DNA from: Candidatus Heimdallarchaeota archaeon AB_125
GTDB lineage: Archaea; Asgardarchaeota; Heimdallarchaeia; Heimdallarchaeales; Heimdallarchaeaceae
Direction: 5' to 3'
NCBI GenBank assembly: GCA_001940755.1
Contig: MEHH01000075.1
Span: 1 to 9,803 of the forward strand
Length of the DNA: 9,803 bases
The position numbers and the translations under genes are program-made. Positions 1-6,995 of the stretch are shown in pieces (the first letter of the stretch is position 1; each line of letters starts with the position of its first letter). The notes under the pieces are model-generated. The model did not search any database. It saw nothing but the letters and a program-made list of their open reading frames with translations, and was not told where the DNA came from.

Positions 1-2174
1 ACAATTACATCGCTTGAATACAGTTTTGCATTTTCTATTGCTGGTATATGATCAAAAAATACCTCAGCATCTGCAGCTGCAGATGGTAAATATGAGCCTC
101 TACTTGCAAAATTAAGTGTGGAATTTTGTGTTACTTCAATTAGTTCATTTGTTTCTTCATTTACTGCAATTGTATTAATAGGATCAAGCTCTAGAGGAGA
201 TAAACCTTCTTCCCAGTTTTTATTATTTACAAGAGAGTCTTTATGCCAGTTAGCTTCTTCTTTATACAGAGAAATATTCGTCCCATAACAATGAGCGGTA
301 CGATAATAACTTGAAGATATTGAAAGTTTTAGATTTGCATAAAAGATAGGTACTATTGACTCAATCTGATCTTCAAAACCTGTGAAATTTGTTTCAGATA
401 GAATGAGTGACGATGTGTAGATTTCAACCTTCAGATCTCCTCCAACAAGAAATTCAGCTTGTCTATCTAATGCATTATCTCCAGTAGATCCTTGAATCGC
501 AGATAGAACACTTAAAGAAATAGATAAGCAAAGAAGCACAGTTATCCGAGGATAATATTGATTTCTCCTACTTAGACTTCCTTTTATTAACATTCCAATA
601 TCCTTGAAAACTCTTATTATTAGTTTATCTAGAATTTCTGGTACTTTTGATGCTACTCTACTTGCTATGAATGCAGCACCAAACCATAGAAATATTGGAG
701 AAACAAACTGAATCAAAACAGTAGAAAAACCAACAGATATCTCTGGGTTCAATTGTTGGATGAGATTTAGAATAACACCTACTAAACCAATCAAGAACAA
801 TATATAATCACCATAAATTCGTTTGAAAATATTAGGTTTCTTCTTCTCTATTGTTCCACCTTCAACAACTTCTAGCGAAATGAAATTTTTAGTCTTTAGT
901 GATGTAGTGAGTAAAGCTATTCCCATGGAAATTGAAATTGTACCCAGAATTGAGAGAGGTGTTATTTTGATTGTTTGAAAAGATTCACCAAATGTAGAGA
1001 AATCTAGTGTCATAAAGCGTGAAATAGATAAGACTATTGAAGAAATTAAAGATCCAAAAACTATGCCTAAAAGTGAAGCAATTGACCCTATGATTGTTAC
1101 TTCAGTATAGATGAGTTGTTTGATTTGTTTAGGACTCGCTCCCTGTGCTTTCAAAGACGCAATCTCATGTTTTCTATCTTGTAATGAAAGTTCAGTTCCT
1201 GAAGTTGTAAGGATTAAAGAAAGAAATATTGCAGGGATATAGAGAATGGTATCAATAAGTTGCATTATAATAACTCTCATCTGATTTTCTCCTAGCCAGG
1301 TAGAAACAATATTTATACCTAGAATCTCTCCTTCATTTTGGATTTCAACTCTCTCTACTATACTATCAATTTGCTTATTTAATTTCTGTATATCATTAAC
1401 CTGTAAAGTAGAATAATCCAATCGAGTATAGAAACAATAAAGTTTGTATTCAGTTAATCTATCTATTAGTTCTGAGTCTAAATCCTCACTTGAAAATATT
1501 ACAGCATCTTCAGGAAAGAGATCTGATCGGAAGAATCCTGATACTGTTAGATTAATGAGAGAGTAATAGATTGAAGTAAAAGTGTACCCATTAGGATGAA
1601 TAAAAATCTGACCAATAGTCATATTGAAATTTAACGTTTGATTTACAGAAATACCATAAGTACGACCCATTTCATCTGATAATAAACATCCTCCATTATC
1701 GAAATTAAGTTCGCCTTGTATAATATTAATCTCTTGAATGATATCTCCTTCTTGATCAGAAATATCAAATATATTTGCTTCAAAATTCTCTCCCCAAGGG
1801 AAATATATGATATCTGTGGTGTTATCTTCTAGCAGATATAAACCTGTTATATAGAGTATTTTACCTGAAAAATCCTGACCATAGAATATTGCTGTATCTG
1901 AAAATTCTTCATTTTCCTCAATAGATTCTGCCAATTCAGTGGGTGATTTTGTTAAATTTGCTGCTGCATTTGGATAAAATAATACCTCAGCTTCAACATC
2001 ATTTACAATATCTTGAACAGCTATAGTGTTAACTTGTGCTCCATAAAAGAATATACTTGAGAATATTGCTGCTCCTAGAATTATCCCTGCCCCTATCGAT
2101 AAATTCCTTCTTTTATGTTTCCGAATAGAATTAAGTGCATAACAAAAATATGAAAAGGGATTTGCTTTAATCAT
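1..2174 (-). CDS. FtsX-like ABC transporter permease, C-terminus cut by window edge
   Basis: Membrane subunit of an ABC system of the MacB/LolC/FtsX kind, which act on lipids, peptides or envelope substrates rather than moving solutes through a classical pore. I translated 724 codons with no stop from the ATG at 2174 to the left edge. Residues 1-24 are basic and cytoplasmic (KHKRRN). Helix 1 is about 25-45, followed by a large extracytoplasmic domain (about 46-300). A first FtsX core (about 301-425) contains the cytoplasmic coupling motif RKHEIASLKAQGAS near 330. Further helices lie at about 450-466 and 477-505, and another at about 545-560 begins a second outer domain that leaves the window. 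This is the duplicated two-core architecture. An AGAGGA Shine-Dalgarno element inside the end of the ATPase gene, with a 9-base gap, supports the start and translational coupling. The substrate cannot be read from sequence. Confidence 0.88.
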   Translation of the reverse strand, partial: MIKANPFSYFCYALNSIRKHKRRNLSIGAGIILGAAIFSSIFFYGAQVNTIAVQDIVNDVEAEVLFYPNAAANLTKSPTELAESIEENEEFSDTAIFYGQDFSGKILYITGLYLLEDNTTDIIYFPWGENFEANIFDISDQEGDIIQEINIIQGELNFDNGGCLLSDEMGRTYGISVNQTLNFNMTIGQIFIHPNGYTFTSIYYSLINLTVSGFFRSDLFPEDAVIFSSEDLDSELIDRLTEYKLYCFYTRLDYSTLQVNDIQKLNKQIDSIVERVEIQNEGEILGINIVSTWLGENQMRVIIMQLIDTILYIPAIFLSLILTTSGTELSLQDRKHEIASLKAQGASPKQIKQLIYTEVTIIGSIASLLGIVFGSLISSIVLSISRFMTLDFSTFGESFQTIKITPLSILGTISISMGIALLTTSLKTKNFISLEVVEGGTIEKKKPNIFKRIYGDYILFLIGLVGVILNLIQQLNPEISVGFSTVLIQFVSPIFLWFGAAFIASRVASKVPEILDKLIIRVFKDIGMLIKGSLSRRNQYYPRITVLLCLSISLSVLSAIQGSTGDNALDRQAEFLVGGDLKVEIYTSSLILSETNFTGFEDQIESIVPIFYANLKLSISSSYYRTAHCYGTNISLYKEEANWHKDSLVNNKNWEEGLSPLELDPINTIAVNEETNELIEVTQNSTLNFASRGSYLPSAAADAEVFFDHIPAIENAKLYSSDVI

Positions 2175-2183
2175 TATTTTCCT

Positions 2184-2909
2184 CTACTTTGAAGTTCTTT
2201 CTCCAATCTCCTCTGATTTTTCTTTTATCACCTTCCCCTCTTGAAGTATATAGACTCTATCAGTTTCCATTGCAGCTTTATGATCATGAGTAACCATTAT
2301 CACAGTAATTCCCATACTATGACTGATTTCTTTTAGAAGATGAATGATTTTCATTCCTGTAACAGCGTCTAAATTTCCTGTAGGTTCGTCAGCATAGATT
2401 ATTTTAGGCTCATGAGCTAGAGCTCGAGCAATAGCTACGCGTTGTTGTTCCCCTCCGCTTAACTCTTCTGGTAGATGATCTTTACGTGAATATAGATCTA
2501 CAGCTTCTAAGAAATGCAGTGCTTTTGCTTCTGCTTCATCTTGTGAAATTCCTCGAACAATTAATGGAAGCTTAACATTCTCAATAGCAGTTAAATAATC
2601 AATTAATGCAAAACTCTGGAATATGATAGCTGAATGTGCGCGTCTAAAATTAAGAAGATCATTAGAACTTAAACTATCTAATTGAACTCCACCAACGTTA
2701 ACATCTCCTCCAGTAATAGTCTCTAAAGTTGATAAGATATTGACCAATGTACTCTTACCCGATCCAGACGGTCCCATAATAGCTACAAATTCTCCTTGGT
2801 ATATTTCCAAATCCAAACCAGTTAGAACATTAACACTATCTCCGCTAGGTAAATCAAAATTTTTGACTAAATCTTTAGCTACTATTGCAAACTTGCTTTC
2901 CTCTACCAT
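2184..2909 (-). CDS. ABC transporter ATP-binding protein, LolD/MacB family
   Basis: Cytoplasmic ATPase that drives the FtsX-like permease encoded just downstream. All nucleotide-binding elements are present: Walker A GPSGSGKST (46-54), Q-loop glutamine 98 in IIFQSF, signature LSGGEQQ (150-156), Walker B IIYADE (170-175, catalytic Glu175), D-loop NLD (179-181) and switch His208 in VTHDH. At 241 residues it has the usual length for a LolD/MacB-type domain, and the stretch LPLIVRGIS after the Q-loop is typical of this subfamily. The start ATG has no Shine-Dalgarno sequence but lies about 28 bases from a TATA-like element, so the transcript is probably leaderless. It is the first gene of a two-gene operon. 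MacB-like efflux and LolCDE-like lipid extraction cannot be told apart here. Confidence 0.95.
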   Translation of the reverse strand: MVEESKFAIVAKDLVKNFDLPSGDSVNVLTGLDLEIYQGEFVAIMGPSGSGKSTLVNILSTLETITGGDVNVGGVQLDSLSSNDLLNFRRAHSAIIFQSFALIDYLTAIENVKLPLIVRGISQDEAEAKALHFLEAVDLYSRKDHLPEELSGGEQQRVAIARALAHEPKIIYADEPTGNLDAVTGMKIIHLLKEISHSMGITVIMVTHDHKAAMETDRVYILQEGKVIKEKSEEIGERTSK

Positions 2910-2933
2910 AATCTAGTAAGTGTGGTAACAAAC

Positions 2934-2941
2934 ATTTATAA
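2934..2941 (-). promoter_or_regulatory. TATA-like promoter of the ABC operon
   Basis: On the minus strand the sequence reads TTATAAAT, centred about 28 bases before the ATG at 2909. Archaeal transcription usually starts about 25 bases from the TATA centre, which would place the start within a few bases of the ATG and give a leaderless mRNA. No Shine-Dalgarno sequence precedes the ATG, which agrees. Confidence 0.5.
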
Positions 2942-3055
2942 TGCTAACTAAATCAAAGTAGCAATTGATATTGAGATTTCTTAATTTTACAGCGGAGAGA
3001 ATAAACTTAACAGATTTTCGACTGAAATGGTGAAAAATTTAGTTATTTAGAATTC

Positions 3056-3141
3056 ATTTGAAAAATAAAGAAAAAAAAGAAGAATTAGTTGTGGGATTTA
3101 AGTTTGAAGCTTACAAGATTATCATCAGATTTAGTTTAAGT
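3056..3141 (-). repeat. Dispersed intergenic repeat, copy A (T-rich terminator-like element)
   Basis: This 86-base segment aligns with 8125-8207. The A-rich core on the plus strand (3056-3086; T-rich in the minus sense) matches copy B at 31 bases, with one extra A in B. The adjoining flank matches at roughly three quarters of positions, and most of the differences are transitions. In the minus-strand sense it is TTCTTC, then an uninterrupted T run, then CTTTATTTTTCAAAT, which resembles an archaeal oligo-T terminator. It lies downstream of padR and upstream of the ABC promoter. Confidence 0.7.
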
Positions 3142-3210
3142 TAAATACTTAATTTCCTTCTTAGTGAACAATTCTGCTAGGATTAACAGTCAGACAAAGA
3201 CATGTATCTG
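3140..3210 (-). pseudogene. Possible relic of a gene 3' end beside repeat copy A
   Basis: In the minus-strand sense this stretch reads LLILAELFTKKEIKYLT followed by TAA, directly preceded by an in-frame TGA. It sits where the methyltransferase C-terminus (WLTFIAEKQVLK, stop) sits next to repeat copy B. The TGA falls where the intact gene has TGG (Trp278), and TAGCAGA is shared. A relic of a paralogous gene is therefore possible. The similarity is very short, needs an insertion of about 18 bases, and is not seen further upstream, so this is tentative. Confidence 0.2.
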
Positions 3211-3250
3211 AGACATATAGTTAATCAGAAGTTTGAATTTCTGTAGTTAC

Positions 3251-3610
3251 CTAAGATTTATCTTTGGAATATTCTTTAATTAGTGGATCAAGTAACACCA
3301 CTTTCTTAGTTTCGATTGCTGAAATTAGTCTAAGTAGCTCTTCTTCACCTTTGTTAGTTAAACAGTAGAGATAAGCTATTCTCTTTCCTGTAACTTGTTC
3401 ATCTTGAATTAATATCCCTTCTTCAACCATTTTTTTCAGTTCAGGGTAAAGGGTTCCAGTCTTTAAACTAATTTGATCAGCTGTAAACTCTTTTACAAGG
3501 CTGATTAATCTATATCCTGAAGAGTTGGGGTTTCTTTTTAACAAAAATAACAGTAACGTTCTAACTACTGGTACAGGTTCGAGAATATTTTCTCTAGTTG
3601 ATTTGTTCAT
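3251..3610 (-). CDS. PadR-family winged-helix transcriptional regulator
   Basis: DNA-binding regulator of 119 residues, the size of a compact PadR protein. The winged helix runs from about 15 to 95. The family hallmark GTLYPELKKMVEEGIL is at 52-67, and the wing GKRIAYLYCLTNKG is at 75-88. The C-terminal helix (about 89-118) is short and should mediate dimerisation. PadR proteins usually repress a nearby membrane transporter, stress or detoxification gene, often with their own gene, by binding an inverted repeat. Here the gene lies 60 bases downstream of a membrane-protein gene on the same strand. That gene's promoter carries a perfect palindrome, the obvious candidate operator. A weak internal promoter (GATAAAAA on the plus strand at 3633-3640) may give some independent expression. 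The inducer is unknown. Confidence 0.93.
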   Translation of the reverse strand: MNKSTRENILEPVPVVRTLLLFLLKRNPNSSGYRLISLVKEFTADQISLKTGTLYPELKKMVEEGILIQDEQVTGKRIAYLYCLTNKGEEELLRLISAIETKKVVLLDPLIKEYSKDKS

Positions 3611-3670
3611 TGATTCACTCTCAAGTTATATGGATAAAAAGAAAGAAAGGAGTAATATTAATTTTTTCTA

Positions 3671-4153
3671 TTAAATTGGCATAGAAGCGAGTACTCCAGT
3701 ATATGCACTTAAGAATAAAACTGCAATTGCAAATACAATATTTGATAGTAATAGAATCTTACCAGCTTTATGCCTAACTTCTTTGTTCAATCCTTTGATC
3801 CTATCTAATATCGAACCTCTGAAAACCGCTATTGCAACCATCAAGAAGTATAGAATGTGTTTAACTGATAAGATAATTGAATATGTGTTTTCAAATGAGA
3901 ATAAGCTACTTGATAATGTTGATTGTTTTGAAAGCATTATTCCAGTTGCCATTAGCACTACAATCGCTACATAGATAAATATGCTCAATCTACTTCTGAT
4001 CTTCTTATTAAGAAGTTCAAATTCATCTGGCTTAAGCTGTTTTTTCAAAATCGGCATTATGACCAGAACTAATAGTAACATTCCTCCTATCCAAATGATT
4101 GTAAATATCTCGTGGAGGAAGTTGATTAATGTGGGTATTATTGGACTAACCAT
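3671..4153 (-). CDS. Four-helix membrane protein, CopD/HemJ-like
   Basis: Integral membrane protein of 160 residues with four predicted helices at about 8-30, 55-74, 93-112 and 133-154, and a basic loop after each of helices 1 and 3. Helix 1 reads LHEIFTIIWIGGML, with His14, Trp21 and Gly23-Gly24. This His/Trp/Gly-Gly pattern is typical of the CopD-like and HemJ-like superfamily, whose members are linked to copper handling or to a heme-binding protoporphyrinogen oxidase step. Helix 3 carries Lys98-His99, so two histidines in the membrane could bind heme or metal (inference). It is much shorter than full CopD. An AGGTG Shine-Dalgarno element 6 bases before the ATG supports the start. It is the first gene of a probable operon with the PadR regulator and diverges from the flavodiiron gene. 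The biochemical role is not established. Confidence 0.75.
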   Translation of the reverse strand: MVSPIIPTLINFLHEIFTIIWIGGMLLLVLVIMPILKKQLKPDEFELLNKKIRSRLSIFIYVAIVVLMATGIMLSKQSTLSSSLFSFENTYSIILSVKHILYFLMVAIAVFRGSILDRIKGLNKEVRHKAGKILLLSNIVFAIAVLFLSAYTGVLASMPI

Positions 4154-4159
4154 GATTTA

Positions 4160-4164
4160 CACCT
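4160..4164 (-). promoter_or_regulatory. Shine-Dalgarno site of the CopD-like gene
   Basis: AGGTG on the minus strand, six bases before the ATG at 4153, matches the 16S rRNA 3' end. It fixes the start and implies a short leader, unlike the leaderless neighbours. Confidence 0.55.
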
Positions 4165-4171
4165 TTAAGAT

Positions 4172-4188
4172 ATGTAGGTCACCTACAT
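4172..4188. promoter_or_regulatory. Perfect 17-base palindrome, probable PadR operator
   Basis: ATGTAGGT-C-ACCTACAT: two 8-base arms around a single central base. On the minus strand it lies directly downstream of the AT-rich TATA-like element and about 19 bases before the ATG, so a bound dimer would cover the initiation region and repress. PadR operators are commonly ATGT...ACAT inverted repeats with about 8 bases between; here the gap is 9. The padR gene is in the same operon, so autoregulation is the simplest inference. Arms this long are unlikely by chance within a 165-base spacer. Confidence 0.6.
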
Positions 4189-4190
4189 GT

Positions 4191-4201
4191 ATTTAATAAA
4201 C
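4191..4201 (-). promoter_or_regulatory. TATA-like promoter of the CopD-like/padR operon
   Basis: The minus strand reads GTTTATTAAAT. Counting about 25 bases downstream puts the transcription start near 4170, giving a leader of about 17 bases with the AGGTG site in it. The 17-base palindrome lies between this element and the predicted start. Confidence 0.5.
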
Positions 4202-4285
4202 TTATCTTTGTGTCGCAATCATTTGAAATGATATTCTCTTTCTTATTCTAAATCTAAACCAGAACTATCCGATACACAGAGAAGG

Positions 4286-4295
4286 TTTTTAATAT
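4286..4295 (+). promoter_or_regulatory. TATA-like promoter of the flavodiiron gene
   Basis: TTTTTAATAT preceded by the purine-rich GAAGG (a plausible BRE), centred about 28 bases before the ATG at 4319. There is no Shine-Dalgarno sequence before the ATG, so a leaderless transcript is likely. Confidence 0.55.
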
Positions 4296-4318
4296 CTTTA
4301 TTCCATGTTTAAGCAACT

Positions 4319-5500
4319 ATGAAAAAACGAAAAATAAGAGATAGTATTTTTTGGTTAGGTGTAATTGATTGGGATAGAAGGTTATTTGATTCTCTTATAC
4401 CTCTTCCTGATGGGACCAGTTATAATTCATACTTAATTATAGGTAGTGAAAAGAATGTTCTAATTGACACTGTAGATCCAAAAATGACTGATGTACTCTT
4501 GACTCAATTGAAAGATGTTGAAAAAATAGATTACATCGTATCTAGCCATACAGAACAAGATCATTCAGGAGCAATACCAACAGTTCTTAAGAAATATCCT
4601 TCTGCATTAGTTCTCGCAACTAAAAAAGGAAAAGAAATGCTAATAGATCATTTATTGATTTCTCCAGAAAAAATACAGATTGTAGAAGACGGGGAGGAAA
4701 TTCCTTTGGGTGATAGGACATTAAAATTCATCCATACTCCTTGGGTTCATTGGCCAGAAACAATGGTTTCTTACCTTGTAGAAGATAAAATTCTCTTTTC
4801 TTGTGACTTTTTTGGTTCACATGTTGCAACAACGGATCTCTATGTTAAAGATGAAGGATTAGTCTATGAAGCTGCTAAAAGATATTTTGCTGAAATAATG
4901 ATGCCTTTCAGTAGAATTATTCGAAAAAATATTGAGAAAGTAAAAAAAATGGAAATTCAATTGATAGCTCCAAGTCATGGGCCTATGTATGACAAACCCT
5001 CTTTCATAATAGATGCTTATGAAGATTGGATTTCAGATACTCCAAAAAATGTTGTTGTTATTCCTTATGTATCTATGCACGGAAGCACAAGGATTATGGT
5101 TGAATACTTAGTTGGTGCTCTAGCAAAAAATAATGTGACTGTCTATCAATTTGATTTAGCTGTTGTAGATATAGGTAAACTTGCTATAACTCTAGTTGAT
5201 GCGGCTACAGTGATCCTTGGTACTCCAACTGTTCATGCTGGTCCCCACCCATTAGCAGTTTATGCAACCTATCTACTAAATGCATTGAAACCAAAAATCA
5301 AACTAATTTCAGTTATTGGCTCTTATGGGTGGTTTACAAAGACTATTGACCAAGTTGTTAGTATGGTGCCCGGATTGAAGGAAGTTGAGATTTTAGAACC
5401 TGTTTATGTCAAAGGTCATCCAAAGGAAGAGGATTTCAAAGCATTAGATATAATGGCAGAAAAAATAGTTGAAAAACACAAAGAGCTAAATCTCTTTTAA
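4319..5500 (+). CDS. fprA: Flavodiiron protein (class A, FprA-type oxygen/NO reductase)
   Basis: Cytoplasmic enzyme that reduces O2 to water, or NO to N2O, protecting anaerobes. The N-terminal metallo-beta-lactamase-like domain (about 1-242) has the complete diiron ligand set: His77, Glu79, Asp81 and His82 (HTEQDH), His144 (WVHWPE), Asp163 (SCDFFGSH) and His220 (PSHGP), at the usual family spacing. The flavodoxin domain (about 243-393) binds FMN through SMHGSTR (252-258), GTPTVHAGPHP (301-311) and GSYGW (334-338). At 393 residues it is a minimal class A protein with no fused rubredoxin or flavin reductase, so electrons must come from a separate partner; coenzyme F420H2 is the donor in methanogen FprA. 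Which partner is used here, and the O2 versus NO preference, cannot be read from sequence. It is divergent from the CopD-like/padR operon across a 165-base spacer. Confidence 0.95.
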   Translation: MKKRKIRDSIFWLGVIDWDRRLFDSLIPLPDGTSYNSYLIIGSEKNVLIDTVDPKMTDVLLTQLKDVEKIDYIVSSHTEQDHSGAIPTVLKKYPSALVLATKKGKEMLIDHLLISPEKIQIVEDGEEIPLGDRTLKFIHTPWVHWPETMVSYLVEDKILFSCDFFGSHVATTDLYVKDEGLVYEAAKRYFAEIMMPFSRIIRKNIEKVKKMEIQLIAPSHGPMYDKPSFIIDAYEDWISDTPKNVVVIPYVSMHGSTRIMVEYLVGALAKNNVTVYQFDLAVVDIGKLAITLVDAATVILGTPTVHAGPHPLAVYATYLLNALKPKIKLISVIGSYGWFTKTIDQVVSMVPGLKEVEILEPVYVKGHPKEEDFKALDIMAEKIVEKHKELNLF

Positions 5501-5543
5501 TTTTTTCACTTTTTTGTGACTTTTCCTGTTAGTTGCTTTTTTT
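5501..5543 (+). terminator. T-rich terminator after fprA
   Basis: Directly after the fprA stop codon come four T-tracts (5501-5506, 5510-5515, 5521-5524, 5537-5543), as expected for archaeal intrinsic termination. A small TCAC...GTGA hairpin is possible between the first tracts but weak. It lies in the 80-base spacer between two convergent genes. No comparable T-tract serves the opposing carrier gene on the minus strand. Confidence 0.5.
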
Positions 5544-5580
5544 ACCAGATATCTTTCTTGAGTTGAAACAAACTATGTTA

Positions 5581-6975
5581 CTACAAACCCAAGGCTATTA
5601 GAATGACTGAATAAGCCACACCCAACACTCCACATGCTATTGTTAAAGGTAGCATCTTTTTTACATATTTGAGAAAGGACATAGAATATCCTTCCCTATT
5701 GAGTATCTCTAGTGACATTAGAATGGTAATTGATCCAAGAGGTGTCAATGCTCCACCAATATTACCAGAAAGAACAAAACCGAACCATAAACCAGTTAAT
5801 AATCCAGCGGGTAAAGCTTTAAAGATATAGGAGAAAACAAGTGCTGCTGAAAAGCTATTCAAAAATCCTGCTATTGGTAAACCTACTGCACCGATTATTA
5901 CAGCAACCAAAATTAACCCACCTGTTGTTGGGTCATTACCTAGCACTCCTGTAAGCATATTAGTTAATGGGAGTAAAGCTCCAGCAGCTGTTAAAAGTCC
6001 CATTAGAACAAATAAAGCAATTGCGAAAATAATCATCCCCCATTCGACGCCTTCTCGAAGATAACGTTTCAAATCTGTTCTGAATAGAAAAAGACCGAAA
6101 AAGACTGATATCAAAGCCATTAAAGCTACATCTAGAGGATTACCTGGAATGCTTGTAAGTATAAATCCTACAAAGAGAAAGCCGAGTAGAATTACTGATT
6201 TCCAGATGTTCTTTCTATCAGCAATACCTGACCAAGGATTAATTCTTCCGATTTGCTCTTTTTTTTCATCGGTGACTTTAATCCTGAGCTGCTTCCTATA
6301 AACAAATAAGAAAAATGCAGAAGCAACAGCAAAGAAAAGAATGGCAATAGGGAACATATAAGCTGTAAATTTGATGAAACTCATTCCTGAATCTGGATAT
6401 AAGTTAAAGAATATAATATTGGGAATAGACGAAACAGGAGTGGGTAAACCCCCAATAATTGTGTTAATTCCAACGAATAATACATAAGGTTCTGGATTAA
6501 TTTCTAGTTGTTTGCATGTAACAACTGTTAAAGACCCTAGCAAAATGATAGCACTTAAATTGTCAAAGAACATGCTTACAAAAAATGTTAGTCCTCCTAA
6601 TGCTAATAATAATTTTTTTGGATCACCTTTAGTCAATTCAACAATATATAGAGATACAAGGTCAAAAAAACCTGCACTCTTAGTAATAGCTACTATTATA
6701 CCTATGGAAAATATAATTAATATAGCTTCTATATTCACTGTTTTTGCTAAGGCTTCTAGATAATTGTGAGGTACTTCTTCAAATGCTAAGTTGTCTGTAA
6801 AACCTTTCTCCCAATCCATAAGTATTAGATATAATAATGAAACTACTAATGCTCCAGTAGCAGTGATTTTTGTAGAATCAATCCCCTCTTTTGTTAATAA
6901 TATGATTGTTGCAAGAACGACCAATACAATGAGTATTGTTCCTATCCACTGTAACTCTCCTAACAATCCTGCCAA
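5581..6975 (-). CDS. ArsB/NhaD-type membrane carrier (ion transporter superfamily)
   Basis: Polytopic secondary transporter of 464 residues, about the usual length for the family. It shows the inverted-repeat signature of the ArsB/P-protein/NhaD group. Repeat one has FFDNLSAIILL (136-146) and GGLPTPVSSIPN (175-186). Repeat two has GFLNSFSAAL (370-379) and GNIGGALTPLGS (404-415). These re-entrant segments form the ion and substrate site in the family. Substrate could be Na+/H+ exchange, an oxyanion such as arsenite, or a dicarboxylate; sequence alone does not decide, and no arsenic genes are nearby. The start is TTG at 6975, placed five bases after an AAGGGA Shine-Dalgarno element; an in-frame TAA precedes it directly, and the next in-frame ATG is residue 53. 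It follows the Usp-like gene after 20 bases, so the two are cotranscribed and probably functionally linked. Confidence 0.88.
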   Translation of the reverse strand: MAGLLGELQWIGTILIVLVVLATIILLTKEGIDSTKITATGALVVSLLYLILMDWEKGFTDNLAFEEVPHNYLEALAKTVNIEAILIIFSIGIIVAITKSAGFFDLVSLYIVELTKGDPKKLLLALGGLTFFVSMFFDNLSAIILLGSLTVVTCKQLEINPEPYVLFVGINTIIGGLPTPVSSIPNIIFFNLYPDSGMSFIKFTAYMFPIAILFFAVASAFFLFVYRKQLRIKVTDEKKEQIGRINPWSGIADRKNIWKSVILLGFLFVGFILTSIPGNPLDVALMALISVFFGLFLFRTDLKRYLREGVEWGMIIFAIALFVLMGLLTAAGALLPLTNMLTGVLGNDPTTGGLILVAVIIGAVGLPIAGFLNSFSAALVFSYIFKALPAGLLTGLWFGFVLSGNIGGALTPLGSITILMSLEILNREGYSMSFLKYVKKMLPLTIACGVLGVAYSVILIALGL

Positions 6976-6980
6976 TTAAT

Positions 6981-6986
6981 TCCCTT
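6981..6986 (-). promoter_or_regulatory. Shine-Dalgarno site selecting a TTG start
   Basis: AAGGGA on the minus strand, five bases before the TTG at 6975. An ATG at 6990-6992 overlaps this region but is out of frame with the carrier and reads only MKKGINWQDC before a stop. Confidence 0.5.
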
Positions 6987-6995
6987 CTTCATCCG

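Larger units (their letters stand above)
2910..3250. other. 341-base gene-free region between the PadR and ABC genes
   Basis: No convincing gene is present on either strand. From right to left (minus-strand sense) it holds a possible decayed gene end (about 3140-3210), repeat copy A with a T-rich tract (3056-3141), an AT-rich segment with no structure I can recognise (about 2945-3055), and the ABC promoter. The PadR stop codon is at 3251-3253. The first T-rich tract in the minus sense lies about 170 bases beyond it, so the PadR transcript may have a long 3' untranslated region. Confidence 0.6.

Noticed and set aside
3783..4196. Plus-strand reading frames opposite the CopD-like gene
   Set aside because: They are antisense to a well-supported membrane protein and their composition mirrors its codons.
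4218..4232. Perfect 15-base inverted repeat ATCATTT-G-AAATGAT upstream of fprA
   Set aside because: Seven-base arms made of A/T-rich sequence are expected about once by chance in a window of this size, and the site does not overlap either promoter core. Kept only as a weak second operator candidate.
5501..5580. Search for a terminator of the carrier gene on the minus strand in the convergent spacer
   Set aside because: No T-run or stable hairpin is seen in the minus sense; only the fprA direction has a convincing signal.
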